From positions 868,001-932,000 of the forward strand of contig JAHEWK010000006.1 of assembly GCA_020740775.1 (NCBI GenBank): 64,000 nt of DNA, read 5' to 3'. How positions within the stretch are numbered: the first letter of the stretch is position 1; each line of letters begins with the position of its first letter. The notes beneath the pieces are model-generated. The model did no database searches and was not told where the DNA came from. It worked only from the letters and a program-made list of their open reading frames with translations. The stretch is from Ilyonectria destructans (lineage: Eukaryota > Ascomycota > Sordariomycetes > Hypocreales > Nectriaceae). This document shows, piece by piece, positions 21,308 through 33,055 of this stretch. Made by a program: the position numbers and the translations under genes.

Positions 21308-24300
21308 GAAGATGAAACCGATTGGTGGCGAGAATGGTACTTGCAATTGTGAACAGAGAGTAAGGTACAATCAGGTCAAATATATAGATTTTTGGTCTTG
21401 CTTTGTGTCTTGTGTTTTTTCCTTCATCATGTATTTGATTGCGTCATGTACCAACCGTCCAGTATGAACGTGAATGGTCGTGACTCTTGGGCGGACCACA
21501 CAGTGGAGACTGCGAGCCCATGCGAAAAGAATATTGTGGGGCACGGGGATGCAGAGGAAAGGAGGACAGGCCGAAGCCATCGAGAGTAGTTAGTTAGCCG
21601 TCGACGCAGGTTCACAGGCGAGATGATCTTGAGCCAAGGCTACCTACTGTACTCGAACCCTGGCCCACATCAACCCCTTGTCACACACCTCGGTTAACTG
21701 ATGACACTGCGCCAAATACTTGGTGCGGGGAATGCTTTAGTGTTGTGAAGTTCGCGGAGCAGCGTGGGTCTGCATCATTCCGCTGGGCATCCAAAAGAGG
21801 AAAATACTCCGTAACTTAACTTAGACCTGGGAAAGACTACGCGTGCCACTTCCATCCAAGCTTCGGCACAGATGCGAGACTTTGCTGGTCGTAACGACGA
21901 TCTTTTACTACACTTGGAATGTCACATCAGAGCCCATGCCCAATCCCCATTATCTCTCCTCGCTCTCACCCTTTCCCTTTCTTTATCTCTCTCTATCTAG
22001 GTGGAGGGAGTTTACGCTTACACTCTGGGGCACTGCTGGGACGATTCCAGCCCATGCTTTCTCGATGCTTGCCTTCTTGATGCTTAGGACTGCCAAAGGG
22101 TGAAGAATATCATTGAACCTGCGCAACGAGCCATGTTCCACTTACATGGCAGGATTATCCTCATGTAAGTCTGCCAATGCAATCCGGACAGTACTCTGCG
22201 TACAAATATACTGTAGCCTCCCTACTTCGTCATCTCAGCTTCCATGTCAGTTATCCGCTCCGTCCACACATTATCAATTTATTTTTATTCTTGTTCTCAT
22301 TGGACATCTTCGCAGCCCGGATGGCCTCCGGAGCTTTGCCTGTGGAGAATGGGAGTATCCATGGAATATTGCGACCCCATGCTGTACCTGCGACTATAAA
22401 GTCTCCGACGAAGAGCTTGCGCCCGGCCGCAGCGCCAACGTAGCACGCGCCCTGGCTAAGTTAGGGAGGCTGCAGAAGTGGCCCGGATCGTCACAGCATG
22501 GTGCCCAGCTTCACAAGGTCGCTCGGCCCACGTCCGCCCGATATGACCCATTTTTATGCATTCCTCGAGTCATTACGGGTGCGGGTACTGTGCTGGTGCA
22601 CAATATTTCTGCCACCCACGAACGCTGTTGCCTACTTTGGTGACATCTCCGTAGTGACAGTGCCGTAAGTTAGTAACTGTCTGTAAATGGGCATGCAAGG
22701 GGCTGAAGAAGCATCAAGTCCCGTTGCGCCCTTCCTTGCTAGTGCCTGTGACCAAGGGCACGAGGCAACGCAGTATCAGTCTCACATCCTAGCATCATGG
22801 AGCCTCTGGATGAATCGGCTTCGGTTGGGAAGGCCGACGACCGCGCATCTTCTATTTCGTCATATGCATCATGCGACATCTGGTAGGCCTTTGGGCATTC
22901 CGGCTTCCAACATGAAGTGTCTTGATTATGACTTCTCACGCTCTTCGATCGGCATCGTAATTTGCCGTATCTTGTGGGGCTTCGCTCGACGAGAGAGTTG
23001 TGCCTCTGTCAAAGACGCCACCTAGTCATCTTTGGAACTTTAGAAACCACGACCAATTAGTACGTAGGAGGCTTCGGAATTGGCGGCTTTTGAGATGGTG
23101 TGGACTAGTCCGGTGATTCATGGTAGTGTGGGGAGAAACTTGGGGCCCAGAGCAAATGCCGCCAAGATCTCGGTAAGGTCGGAAAGGGAAAGAGAGTGTT
23201 TCTAGAATGGCGCGAGAAGACTGCGGGCATTTGCTTAAAGGGTTACATCTTCTGGAAGCTTGATGGATGGCTAACACTCTGCACCATGAGGACCAGCAAC
23301 AAGCACATGTAAATACCCCGCACTAATTACGACGTTGCTAACGCATAGTTTAGCCACGCAAGGGAACTGTCGGTCCACCCGCCCCGCCTCCGCGGCGGGG
23401 ACAAGGTAACAACCGCAGATACACTAGCAATGTTCTGTTCGAAATACTCCGCTGGCTTTCAGGCCCAGGTTCTTGACGACATGGCTTGTCGTTCAAAATG
23501 ACGCACAGCAAATCGTGTGTCCCAATTCACCCCGCTTGTCAACTTGTCCAGGCGGCAATCGTGGCACTGTGTCATACAAATCAGGCTTTTACATGATATC
23601 CCGGGCCGACATCTATTTTAGGGGGTAGCAGTAGCATCGCGCTGGCCGATTGGTCTGACCTGGCCGTCTGAGTGTTAAGCAAGCTTGACTAGCCATGGAT
23701 GGCATCCTGTAACCCTGGTTCTAGAAAGAAAGGAGTATAGGGAAAAGAAGCATGTTTCTAGGTAGAGCTCAGACATATGGCGAAGATGTTTTGGCAGTCA
23801 GGTTTTAAGCTTCTCCTTTGAGCAATGGAATAGACAGCTGTTGGAGCGTGTCGCGGTTGAAAATAAAGGTTGTTATCACCTGGGCATGCGGATGGACTTC
23901 GACCAGGGATTTCGGTCGATGAATACAGACATCTTGACGAAATAGCAGGGTTGATCAAGGGACTTCTCTGCCATGTTTCCACCCCACTCAATCCCAATAT
24001 TAACCTGATGAAGTCTCAAATATCCCTGTTTCCTGGTGACGCAGCCTGTTACCATTCACCTACCATTCCAAGTTATGATCAGCAAGTCTCAGTTTTGATC
24101 ATCACACCCACTCTGAGTTGATTTCGCGGAACTCGTACTTAACTCCGCAGGAAACAAACCAAGACGCATAGACGATGTTGGAGGAAGAAGAAGAGAACGG
24201 TGGGAGATTCAGCTCCGGTTCACAAATCGCCCCACGTCTCCTGGTGCCCATTTGCAGGTAGGTAAAACGTGCATTTGTCGCCGTCTTCGGCTACGAAGCC

Positions 24301-24441
24301 ACCTGTCTTACCCCGCGGCAAAAGGGTATATCAGTGGCTAGGTATGCCAGCTTGAGCAATTCCGAGCAGCACACACAATACTCCATTCTGCTTTCTCTGA
24401 ACCTTTCGCCGCTTCTCAGAACAATTCATCTCAATTTCAAA
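21308..24441. promoter_or_regulatory. 3.1-kb divergent spacer between exo- and endo-inulinase
   Basis: This is an unusually long spacer with no gene I recognise. Open frames such as 22113-22643 look non-coding. It holds a TATATA box for exo-inulinase (21381-21386), a pyrimidine tract (about 21962-22000), a GC-rich palindrome with paired CreA-type sites (23382-23400), a single CCCCGC at 24311-24316 and TATAT at 24327-24331 before the endo-inulinase. Confidence 0.5.
23382..23400. promoter_or_regulatory. Palindrome with two inverted CreA-type sites
   Basis: CCCCGCCTCCGCGGCGGGG has 7-bp arms (CCCCGCC/GGCGGGG). Each arm contains GCGGGG in opposite orientation, matching the SYGGRG consensus of the carbon catabolite repressor CreA/Cre1. 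Paired sites are the form usually needed in vivo. It lies between two inulinase genes that would be expected to be repressed by glucose. Confidence 0.6.
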
Positions 24442-26013
24442 ATGAGAACCAATTTCAATCCTATCCGAGGACCTGTCAAGAGTCACTCGATGCTCACTGG
24501 ACTTGTTTTGGCCTTGGCTCTCGCCGGCTTCGCCAGTGCGGACGACTTTCGCCCGTCCTTCCATTTTGTTCCAGACCAGAACTGGATGAACGAGCCCAAT
24601 GGTTTGATCAAAATCGGGTCTACGTGGCACCTTTTCTTTCAGCATAACCCCACTGGGAACTTTTGGGGAAACATGAACTGGGGCCATGCAACCAGCGCCG
24701 ATTTGATTCGGTGGAAGCATCTGCCAGTCGCGCTTGACGCCGCCAATGGCATTCAATCGTTTACGGGGACTTCCTATTACGATGAGGAAAACTCGTCTGG
24801 TCTGGGCACAACGGACAACCCTCCATACCTCGCATTTTACACTGGTTACTTCCCCGACACTGGAGTCCAGGACCAGCGGGTTGCGTTTAGCTTGGACGAG
24901 GGCGGGACCTGGACCAAGTACGCCAGGAACCCAATTATATCGCAGCAGCAGGAGAAACCTCACGATATTACTGGTGGCTTAGAGACGCGAGACCCGAAAG
25001 TGTTTTTCCATGCTCCATCGGATCAGTGGATAATGATTCTCGCCCATGGAGGACAAAACAAGATGACTTTCTGGACATCTCCAGACACAAAGAGCTGGAC
25101 CTGGAAGAGCGATTTTGGCTCTGCTGATGTTCCCGGCCTTCCCAGCGGCGTCAAAGGCTGGGAGGTGCCTGATTTCTTCGAGCTACCGATCGAGGGCTCT
25201 TCGGAGAAGACATGGGTGATGTTGGTTACTCCCGCCTCGGGGTCTCCCGCTGGTGGCAACGGAGTATTTGCTCTCACTGGGTCCTTTGACGGTACTGCCT
25301 ACAAAGCGGATCCATTTGATGCGTCAACGATGTGGCTTGACTATGGGCGTGACTTTGACGGAGCTTTGAGCTGGGAAAACGTTCCTACGTCTGATGGGCG
25401 TAAGATCCTTGCCTCGGTTATGAATAGCTATGGCGGCAACCCGCCGACGAACACGTGGAAGGGCATGCTGTCGTTCCCACGCACCTTGAAGCTCAAGACC
25501 ATCGGCGGAAAACGGCACTTTCTACAGCTGCCCATCAGTGAGCTGGACACAGCTAGCACGTCTCTCTTGAGTGTCGCGAATCAGACTCTTGAGGCCGGTC
25601 AAACTCTACTTTCGAATACTCGCGGACGGGCGCTGGATATCAGTTTGTCTTTTGTTCCAGGATCGGGCTCTACACTGTCTCTCGCAGTTCGCAAAGGAGG
25701 ATCTGAGCAGACCCTGATCAACTACTCACAGTCAAACAAAAGTATCTCGGTTAACCGCAACGCGAGCGGAAATATCTCATACGATCCAGCCGCGGGAGGC
25801 ATTCAAACTGCAGCTCTCGAGCCAGATGCGAATGGTGTAGTACGAGTGCGGGTGTTGGTGGACGAATGCTCCGTAGAGGTCTACGGCGGAGAAGGTCAGG
25901 TGGTCATCTCCAATCTGATTTTCCCCAGCACATCTTCTGATGGCCTCTCTTTGTCTACGACGGGAGGAGGAGTTTATTTACACTCCATGGAAGTGATGAA
26001 GATCACACTGTAA
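24442..26013 (+). CDS. Secreted endo-inulinase (GH32)
   Basis: An intronless 523-residue protein from ATG 24442 ([10 protein letters not shown]). The frame is open further upstream, but this ATG gives a signal peptide ending near [10 protein letters not shown] and lies about 110 bp after a TATAT box. The first GH32 motif is WMNEPNG instead of WMNDPNG: Glu51 replaces the nucleophile Asp, the hallmark of Aspergillus-type endo-inulinase. Asp184 is in TRDPK, and Glu241 in GWEVPD is the acid/base. The 190-residue spacing of the two Glu agrees with the reported E43/E233 pair of the A. ficuum enzyme. Other matches are [27 protein letters not shown] and [20 protein letters not shown]. It cleaves internal beta-2,1 bonds of inulin to give oligosaccharides for the neighbouring exo-enzyme. 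Confidence 0.94.
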   Translation: MRTNFNPIRGPVKSHSMLTGLVLALALAGFASADDFRPSFHFVPDQNWMNEPNGLIKIGSTWHLFFQHNPTGNFWGNMNWGHATSADLIRWKHLPVALDAANGIQSFTGTSYYDEENSSGLGTTDNPPYLAFYTGYFPDTGVQDQRVAFSLDEGGTWTKYARNPIISQQQEKPHDITGGLETRDPKVFFHAPSDQWIMILAHGGQNKMTFWTSPDTKSWTWKSDFGSADVPGLPSGVKGWEVPDFFELPIEGSSEKTWVMLVTPASGSPAGGNGVFALTGSFDGTAYKADPFDASTMWLDYGRDFDGALSWENVPTSDGRKILASVMNSYGGNPPTNTWKGMLSFPRTLKLKTIGGKRHFLQLPISELDTASTSLLSVANQTLEAGQTLLSNTRGRALDISLSFVPGSGSTLSLAVRKGGSEQTLINYSQSNKSISVNRNASGNISYDPAAGGIQTAALEPDANGVVRVRVLVDECSVEVYGGEGQVVISNLIFPSTSSDGLSLSTTGGGVYLHSMEVMKITL

Positions 26014-26329
26014 GGAGACTCTCTTTTGTGTTTTTTTCCGGTTCGACCAGAGGGGTGAGACTTCAGGTCTGCCATATCGTATTTTCTAGGTCTTGAGTAC
26101 TTTATGCTATAAAGTAATAATATATACTTTCCTTGTTCCTGCAGCTTATTGAGGTATTGGGAAAGGTAACCAGTTGGACTAGAAACCTTAGTCTGTTTGA
26201 GTAACTGTTGACCTTTGAATGGACTGGGTATATGGTCTGTATTGTTAATACTATTATTGGTGTTTTTTTTTTACTGTTGAGCTTCTAGTCCCCCCTCTGG
26301 GTATGTGTGTACTAAGGCACCCTAACCTC

Positions 26330-26760
26330 TTGATATACTTTTCTTAATTATATTACCTCTGCTTTATTAAGTATATTTTATAATCATATTTTTAAATACA
26401 TATTAGTATATTATTAAAATTATTTTTAAATGTCTTACTATATTAAAAGAACATTCAGTTAAAACTTAATTATATATTTTTAGTTTTTTATAATATTCTG
26501 TAAGCTAGTAATAAGGAAATTAATTTAAGTTATTTTTATTGAAAAAACTTCTATTTCTATTTTTATTATACATATATAGTATATTCAATAGTTAAATAAT
26601 ATTAAATAGATAGTATTAATATATTAGATAGTATATAGTTAAGTAGTATTAAATAGTATTAAACAGACTGTACTTAACATATATGAAGAGTATACTGCTT
26701 ATTAGTAAGCAGTAGTAGGTCGGGATAAGTGTATTATATAGTGAAAAGTGGCTCAGCTAC
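26330..26760. other. Very AT-rich tract, RIP-like
   Basis: About 430 bp made almost entirely of A and T, with many TATTAAATA-like words, right after the endo-inulinase 3' region. Such blocks in fungi commonly mark repeats destroyed by C-to-T repeat-induced mutation. No TIR or coding sequence can be recovered by eye. Confidence 0.7.
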
Positions 26761-28352
26761 TGCCGGTTATAACTGCCTGGTCTTAACACGGGCCGTGACA
26801 AATACAGCGGGAGATCTCGAGTAAGTTCGTGGGTCCTGGCAAATGCAGCTGAACTGGAGGGATTTGAGTAGAGGAATCTGAAAAGGCGGCGTATGAGTAA
26901 GGACAGGTCGCCGCCAGCTTTGACAACTTCTCTTAGTTTGGGAACGCTATCAAATCATGATAATGACGAACCAAGAAGTGCCGGATTTGAAATCTCCGAT
27001 GGAGATGACTTTAGAAAGAATTATGCTGGCCGTACTTTTGCCAAGGAACTGACTTAAGATATTAAATCTTGGCGCGTAGCCAGGTTGGAAGCTGTGCGGA
27101 ATCTATGGTTGAGCCGTCGGATTTGCTGCTTTCAGTTTTGATAACAATAACGACAGGCGTGCTAGCCTCATCGCTAAGCTGGATGTAGGTGGTACGATAG
27201 CAGGCTGGACGGAGCTGTCAGTAACGGGGCAGCAACATGGAGAGTTTCGAATTATGTAGCAGCTCGAGGAACATTGCATAGTCGGCTTTGGCATCTACTA
27301 GGAAAGGGTCTAGGTCCACAGCTTTGGATAGATGCGAAATTGCGTGCTATCGTCCGTTGTCAGCCGGCTATAACCACTCAGACATCTACTACAGAGTTGT
27401 TAAAGAACGCACATATTACGATAAGAAACGCTGGGATATCGCTCGTTGTTAAGCGCCATCCCGATTAGGAACGAACAAATCGAGTCATTCCAACGCTCTA
27501 TCCAAGTTGCCTTCGGCTACGGAAGGTGGCAAGGTTTGAATGTTAATATGCAGTCAAAGGATTGGGTCGAGTCGAGGGGGCCTTGCCAGGTCGAGAATGA
27601 CTCGCGAGGGCTGAGATCCGCACGCTGGAGCCAGGCAAGCAATCTATACGCAGCATCGAGAAGTGAAAGATTCGATGTTAGGTAACCATGGGATTTAGTA
27701 ATGGACCATTAGTTCGTGTTGTCGAAATACCTGGCAAAGAGAAACCTTACACCCTGCTGTGGATATGGCTGTTGACATCGTCGAGGACGCTATTGAGTAG
27801 ATCCATGATGGATGACTTTCGCTTGTTCGAGTTGTGTGTGCAGGGATACCAGATTACCCAACGACCCGTCCAGTGAGTAACCCCCGCGAAGCGTCATGAT
27901 ACATTCTACGGTACGATGCCTTACTCACTACTGCGGGGGTCGCTCTTGAGGCCCCTAGTAGGTTAGATCAAGGTGCGAGGAGCAAGATGAGTGACATTTT
28001 ATCTGATATTGCGGATACATATTACCGACTAGAACTTGTGCCAAGCCTAGTCAAGGAGTGCGGGGAAGCCATCGTGATGCGCCCGCAGGGATCGGCAAAA
28101 CAATTACTACTTTTGGGTCGGCAACCATTACCGGCGCACTTTTCCAAAGAGGGGAGATGCCGATGCTTGATTTACTCTCCTCTGCAATCTCCTGTTTTAC
28201 CGTGCCGCTGAAGATCAGTCTGACGGAGCGGCTGTATCGAAAAGAAGGCGATGCCGCTGTAGCAAAAATGGAGCTAGTGTGGCAATCTTCTGGAACACCT
28301 TCAAGAAAAAGAACTGCGCAAGATAAGTCTCAGCTTCAAAAGAGAGACCTAG
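26761..28352. other. Gene-poor relic region
   Basis: About 1.6 kb with interrupted frames and no intact gene. One interval (27601-27873) resembles a broken condensation domain. The 5' end of the next regulator must lie in or beyond the right edge of this stretch. Confidence 0.4.
27601..27873 (+). pseudogene. Possible decayed NRPS condensation-domain fragment
   Basis: One frame reads LRSARWSQASNLYAASRSER followed by FDVR and a stop. After a frame change NGPLVRVVEIPGKEKPYTLL follows, then MMDDFRLFELCVQGYQITQR. The order FD-x(n)-GPLVR-hydrophobic strand-DDF resembles the middle of nonribosomal peptide synthetase condensation domains, but the catalytic HHxxxDG is not readable. No flanking adenylation or carrier domain was found. 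It is only a suggestion of an old remnant. Confidence 0.3.
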
Positions 28353-30328
28353 GTTGCTGACATCATTGGGCCAATTCTACCTTGCCAGGGCTGTCGTACG
28401 CGCAAGAAAAGATGCTACCATGATAATACTCGGCCGTCTTTTCTCCCCCCGACAAAAGACCAAGACTGTGATAGTGGCGTTGGCATCGTGCAAGATGGCG
28501 AAGCTTCATCATTTGACTCACACCAAGAATCGATAATCACACGAGCGTCGAGCACAAGTCCGGTGCTTGTTCACGAATACGATCCCGAGTCCGTCCTCGA
28601 GGACTTATCACCTCTGGCCCAGCCATTAACAGGCGATCAGCTGGAACCATGTCCCGCTCCCTTGCGAGCCGGTCTGAGTACCCAAACAACTACATGTCAA
28701 AGGGCACGCCGCAAGGTTATCTGGTACAGAAGATACAAGAGACGAGCCGCTGTACCAAAGCTATCTGAACACCATCGAAAATATCTTGAAGACGTGGGTG
28801 CACTTCTTGAACTACCTAGAACAACATCCGAGGGCCTTTTGCCGATCTATATCTCCCTCCTCGACGATCTAATCCCTGTCATGGACGCGGTCAGTGTCTT
28901 TCGCGATCTGAGCAATGGGCGATCGTCCACCTACCTGGTGAGGGCAATATGCCTCGTCATTTGTAAAGCCCAGCAAGCCGCTCCTTTCCTTCGACTAAGC
29001 GACGGCGGCCCACTCTTGAATCACATGGACTTTGCTTCCAAGTTGCTCACTGGCCTCGATGCTGCAATCAAGGCAAATCTCGAGCCGGATCGGGTTACCA
29101 AGATTCAGGTCTTGGCATTGATGCATCTCCACAATGATGGCCAGGGCGGTGTCGACCGTTCCTCGAGTTACCTGTCACAAGCTATCAGCGAAGCGTGGTC
29201 AGTATCTCTACATTTCACCATTGCCGGAAACTCGGACCAGGAACAGTGTGATTATCTGTGGTGGTCTCTTCGGAATTTCGACCGATTGAACAAGCCCATC
29301 ATGGGAGCATCGCCTTTTATCATTGACGATACCGACATTTCGATTAAACGCATCTCTCCTACCGAAGGCACATACCGGTCTCGGCTTATGGCAGTGTCCT
29401 TGATTTTGGGGGACCTCATGGCTACGGCGACCAAGGTCTACAAAGCGACTTCCACCGCAACTGTTGACGACTGTCAATATTTTCCTTCATTCGCGGAGCT
29501 TACTTCAGGCACGGATTTTAATAGCTGCCACAGAGCTCATAGAGGTGAGTCACTTTGTCAATCAGTTTCCTATCACTAACAAATACCTAAGGGTACTTTG
29601 AAATATGGTACCATGCTGCTGCCATGCTGTCCTGTCGACACAGCGGACCGGGGACCATTCATTACACTCGACGGCTAGCATCAGCAGACAGTGTTCTCAG
29701 TATTACCGCTCAGGGGCAGCATGAGACTCTTCCCCCACTGCCTTTGGTGCCATATGCCATATCCATGGCTACGACTGTAATATACCGCGCTTTACGTGAC
29801 GGTAGGCGAGACACAGATACGGCGTTTCACGACCTTGGTCTTTGTTGCAATGCACTTGATTCCCTTGGTCAGCGGTGGACAAGCGCACAAGGCGTGGCCA
29901 GACTGGCAAAGAGATTGTGGAGATCTTGCATGTCGGTCACAGTAGACCAGCAGCCAAGTGACACCAACCAGCCCGCTCAATCAAGCGACGGCGCTGATTC
30001 CAGGACGATCAGCACCGCAGAAGAAACATCACGTCATCAAAATGACGCAGCGGCCAATTTAGATGAGTCCCTCCTCTCAACCTCTGTCTCCCTCCAGGCG
30101 AACCATCCTTGCTTGGCAGGGCAAGCTTCGGACGGTCATCAGAACTATCAGGACCAATTTTTACAACCTTTGCCGAATCTTGATGGGCCTTGTTCCCAAT
30201 TTAATGAGTTCTGCGATGATCTATTTGATTACGGAATGTCCGAAGTTTTCCGATACCCCGCCAGCTGGGAGTTTCTTCATATAACAGGCAGTCAACCTTC
30301 CTTCGAGGAGCAGTATGGAGGAGTCTAA
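28353..30328 (+). CDS. Zn2Cys6 transcription factor, 5' end unresolved
   Basis: The body reads in frame from 28353 to 29544, then from 29592 to the stop at 30328 (donor GTGAGT, acceptor CCTAAG), giving 642 visible residues. Near the start is PCQGCRTRKKRC, one C-x2-C-x6-C half of a zinc cluster. The other half is not found in any frame upstream, and no in-frame ATG precedes the finger, so at least one 5' exon is missing from my model or the gene is truncated. The body has the conserved fungal regulator segments HHRKYLEDVGALLELPRTTS, SVFRDLSNGRSSTYLVRAIC, QCDYLWWSLRNFDRLNKPIM and LPPLPLVPYAISMATTVIYR. It lies 2.3 kb downstream of endo-inulinase and convergent with GH31, so a sugar-related role is possible. 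I have no basis to equate it with InuR. Confidence 0.75.
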
Positions 30329-30511
30329 TTCACGACGTCGTTACTAGATTGATAGCAAAAGTAGGGTTAAAATAGCTTCAAGGAGCCCAAAAGTAATTGG
30401 CACATCACCCGGATTACAGGTATTTCAACGCAAAGCTCCTAAATGAATAAGACGAAGCCTTCGTGTCAATTTGTTTTATCTATGCTGCACTTCAATCTAT
30501 GATCAATCCCT

Positions 30512-33055
30512 CTACTTAAGTTCGAATTGCATTCTCCCCTGTTCGTCTACACCCAAAGACGACGCTGTCTTTCCATCCGCGCTTACAACGCTCCTTTGAT
30601 CCCCCGATGGCAGTACAATCACCGGCGTCTTCCACGGCGCCTCAAAGCCCGAAGACTCGTCTCTTGCAAACTTGACCTGAATCTCAGACTCCGTCGCGGT
30701 GAAGCTGATGGTGTAGGATGAAATCTTGTTCTTTGTTGCCACTGACATGCCATCGTCCTCATACCACGTAGTCTCGTGCCATTGGCCATTTCGCGAGGCA
30801 GTCTTGGGCGGGAAGATCTCGATCGCTCTGTAGTCATCCAGTGGCAAGTCGGCCACGTTTTCCTTCTCGCCTGGCGAGAGGACCTGAACGTCTCGGCCGA
30901 TGGGAATCGCACCACCGACCTTGCCCAACACTGGAATTCCCGCACCATGCCACTCGGCATCTAGCTCAACCCACTGGCCTGCCTCGAGGTATTGATATGG
31001 TGCGTTGAGGTTCAGGTAGCCCTCATCATCATTTGATGCTTTGGGTAGGTAGATCTTGACCTTGCTTGCTCCTGGCTCGAACACGCCTCCAACAAGCATG
31101 GAATCGCCCAACCAGTATTGGGTCTCTCCATCAAGGAGTTTCCAGACCTCTGGATCCGATTCGTAGCCCCAGCCTACCCAGCGTTGCGGTGGTGTGGCAA
31201 TTTGATGGCTTTCAAGCGACAGAGAGTAGATGTATGGAATAAGAGCATAGCGGCGCTTGATAGTCTTGCGCACTAGGTGGGTAATAGATGGGTACATCCA
31301 TGGCTCAATTACATCGCCGACAGAATTGTCTTCTCCTGTTTTGAAACAGTTGATGGCAAAACGGGGCGAGTAGATGCCCAGTTGGATCCAACGAAGTAGC
31401 AGCTCTGGGGAAGGCTGGGGACCTTCGAAGCCACCAATATCGTGCCCGTAGCATTGCATGAGGCATGCACCCGCTGTCAGCGATAGTGCAGTCGACCCTC
31501 GCATGCTTTGCCAGCTCGTTGTATTATCGCCGCTCCACGAGCTGCAGGCATATCGAAGCGTGCCCGTTGTAGCACTCCGCGTAAGCACAAATGGCCGCAC
31601 ATCCGGGTTGACGGCGAGAAGCGCATCATGGGATGCTTTGCCATGAAGCTCGGTGTGTAGGCTGCGGCCCCAAAGACCAACCTGAGGGCGCTTCTCAAGA
31701 CCTTGAGGGACTGTAAGAGAGGGCAGGCCAAGATCTAGTGCACATTCCCAATCATCGTCTGGGATTGTGTACTCGTTGTTGTCATTCCACATGCAGTCGA
31801 TGCCTTCTTCTGCTAGCTTCTTGATACCATCGAACCACCAATTGAAGCCGGCAGTCGAAGTAAAGTCGATATGACCTCCATCGTCTCTTTCGCCGCCTCC
31901 GGCACTCCAAAGCTTCGTCACAGCTGGTTGCTTCGTGCGGGGGTCTAGAAATAGACCTCCAGCTGCTTTGAGCTTTTCGTATTCAGGATGGCTGGAAGTG
32001 AGATATGGCTTGACATTGGCGATGAGTCTCATGCCCAGCTTATGATACTCTTTGATCCATCCCTCGGGATCGGGAAAGCGATGTCGGTTCCAGGTGAAGA
32101 CGTGCCGGTTCTTGGGAGGCTGCTCAGCGACGGTATACCCAGAAGACATTTGATAAGCTGAGCAAGGGATGCCATGCTCTTTCATCTTGTGGGCCATTTC
32201 TAGTAGAGCTTCACCCGCAGGTGGGCTATCCAACATAGAATACTTCATGCCACCCGAGAGGTAGCCAAAGGCCCAGCGAGGAACGAGAAGCGGGTATCCC
32301 GCCAAGTCGGCGTAGGTCCGGACGATATCCTTGAGGGTTTTTCCCGTGATGATATACTCCTCCAGGCCGCCGTAGTCTTGCCGATAGACCTTGTAGAAGC
32401 CCCACATGCCATCCATTTCAGAGCCGATAGAGTACTCGCCTCTGGTATGGCTCGTAGAGAACATGGCAATGCATCCTTGCGGCGTGGCATTGATCAAGAG
32501 CGGAATGTTTTTGTACAGAGGGTCAGTTCGGTGGACATCGTAGCCGAAGCTGTCTGTCGCGGATAACTGGAAGCGCCGACCTGAGAGGTCCATTGGGGCT
32601 GCTTTCTCTCCAAGGCCCATGTGAAGCGTACCGCGGTTGTACCGGGTGTAGTGTGCGACGCCATCGCCGTTGACGGCGTATGATCGATTGGGGACGTCCT
32701 CCAAAATGGGCGACTGTCCCTCAAAGGCAACGGAGAGAAGGGGTGTTTCTCCGGTGTAGTCGACATTGGCAATAACATCTCCAATTTGGATCTTGGTGTG
32801 TTTCTCAGACGACGTCACCATAGGCTGAACGCCATCCAGCTTCACCTCGGCGTGTGGAACGCTGGGATGCGGGGGCTTCGGATGTGTGTCTGACGTGAAG
32901 GTGGTCCGGAAAACGTTGGAACGGACAGCTTCAAATGAGAAGCGGAAAGGGAGCGTAGCATCGTCGCAACGGAGGTGGACTGATGGTGCCGCATCGACAT
33001 CTTCCCGAGAGGGGTCTGCGGCCCAGGATGAGGGGATGCGTTCGCGTTGAGGCAT
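30512..33055 (-). CDS. GH31 family alpha-glycosidase, intracellular
   Basis: An intronless protein of 847 residues from ATG 33055 (MPQRERIPSSW). An in-frame ATG at 33100 would add 15 Ser/Gln-rich residues. There is no signal peptide, so it should act inside the cell. The catalytic nucleophile Asp lies in MWNDNNEY near residue 423. The acid/base Asp lies in SSWSGDNTTSW near residue 507. PRWAFGYLSGG and LLLRWIQLGIYSPRFAINCF are other GH31 landmarks, and beta-sandwich domains flank the barrel. GH31 enzymes of this kind are alpha-glucosidases or alpha-xylosidases, and the substrate cannot be decided here. It is convergent with a regulator and 4.5 kb from the endo-inulinase. Confidence 0.9.
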   Translation of the reverse strand: MPQRERIPSSWAADPSREDVDAAPSVHLRCDDATLPFRFSFEAVRSNVFRTTFTSDTHPKPPHPSVPHAEVKLDGVQPMVTSSEKHTKIQIGDVIANVDYTGETPLLSVAFEGQSPILEDVPNRSYAVNGDGVAHYTRYNRGTLHMGLGEKAAPMDLSGRRFQLSATDSFGYDVHRTDPLYKNIPLLINATPQGCIAMFSTSHTRGEYSIGSEMDGMWGFYKVYRQDYGGLEEYIITGKTLKDIVRTYADLAGYPLLVPRWAFGYLSGGMKYSMLDSPPAGEALLEMAHKMKEHGIPCSAYQMSSGYTVAEQPPKNRHVFTWNRHRFPDPEGWIKEYHKLGMRLIANVKPYLTSSHPEYEKLKAAGGLFLDPRTKQPAVTKLWSAGGGERDDGGHIDFTSTAGFNWWFDGIKKLAEEGIDCMWNDNNEYTIPDDDWECALDLGLPSLTVPQGLEKRPQVGLWGRSLHTELHGKASHDALLAVNPDVRPFVLTRSATTGTLRYACSSWSGDNTTSWQSMRGSTALSLTAGACLMQCYGHDIGGFEGPQPSPELLLRWIQLGIYSPRFAINCFKTGEDNSVGDVIEPWMYPSITHLVRKTIKRRYALIPYIYSLSLESHQIATPPQRWVGWGYESDPEVWKLLDGETQYWLGDSMLVGGVFEPGASKVKIYLPKASNDDEGYLNLNAPYQYLEAGQWVELDAEWHGAGIPVLGKVGGAIPIGRDVQVLSPGEKENVADLPLDDYRAIEIFPPKTASRNGQWHETTWYEDDGMSVATKNKISSYTISFTATESEIQVKFARDESSGFEAPWKTPVIVLPSGDQRSVVSADGKTASSLGVDEQGRMQFELK

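Noticed and set aside
22113..22643. 176-codon frame in the inulinase spacer
   Set aside because: Its composition is irregular and Cys/Ser-rich, with no domain and no intron structure. It is probably chance.
24331..24963. 210-codon minus-strand frame over the endo-inulinase
   Set aside because: It overlaps the signal peptide and catalytic start of a clear GH32 gene and has no domain of its own.
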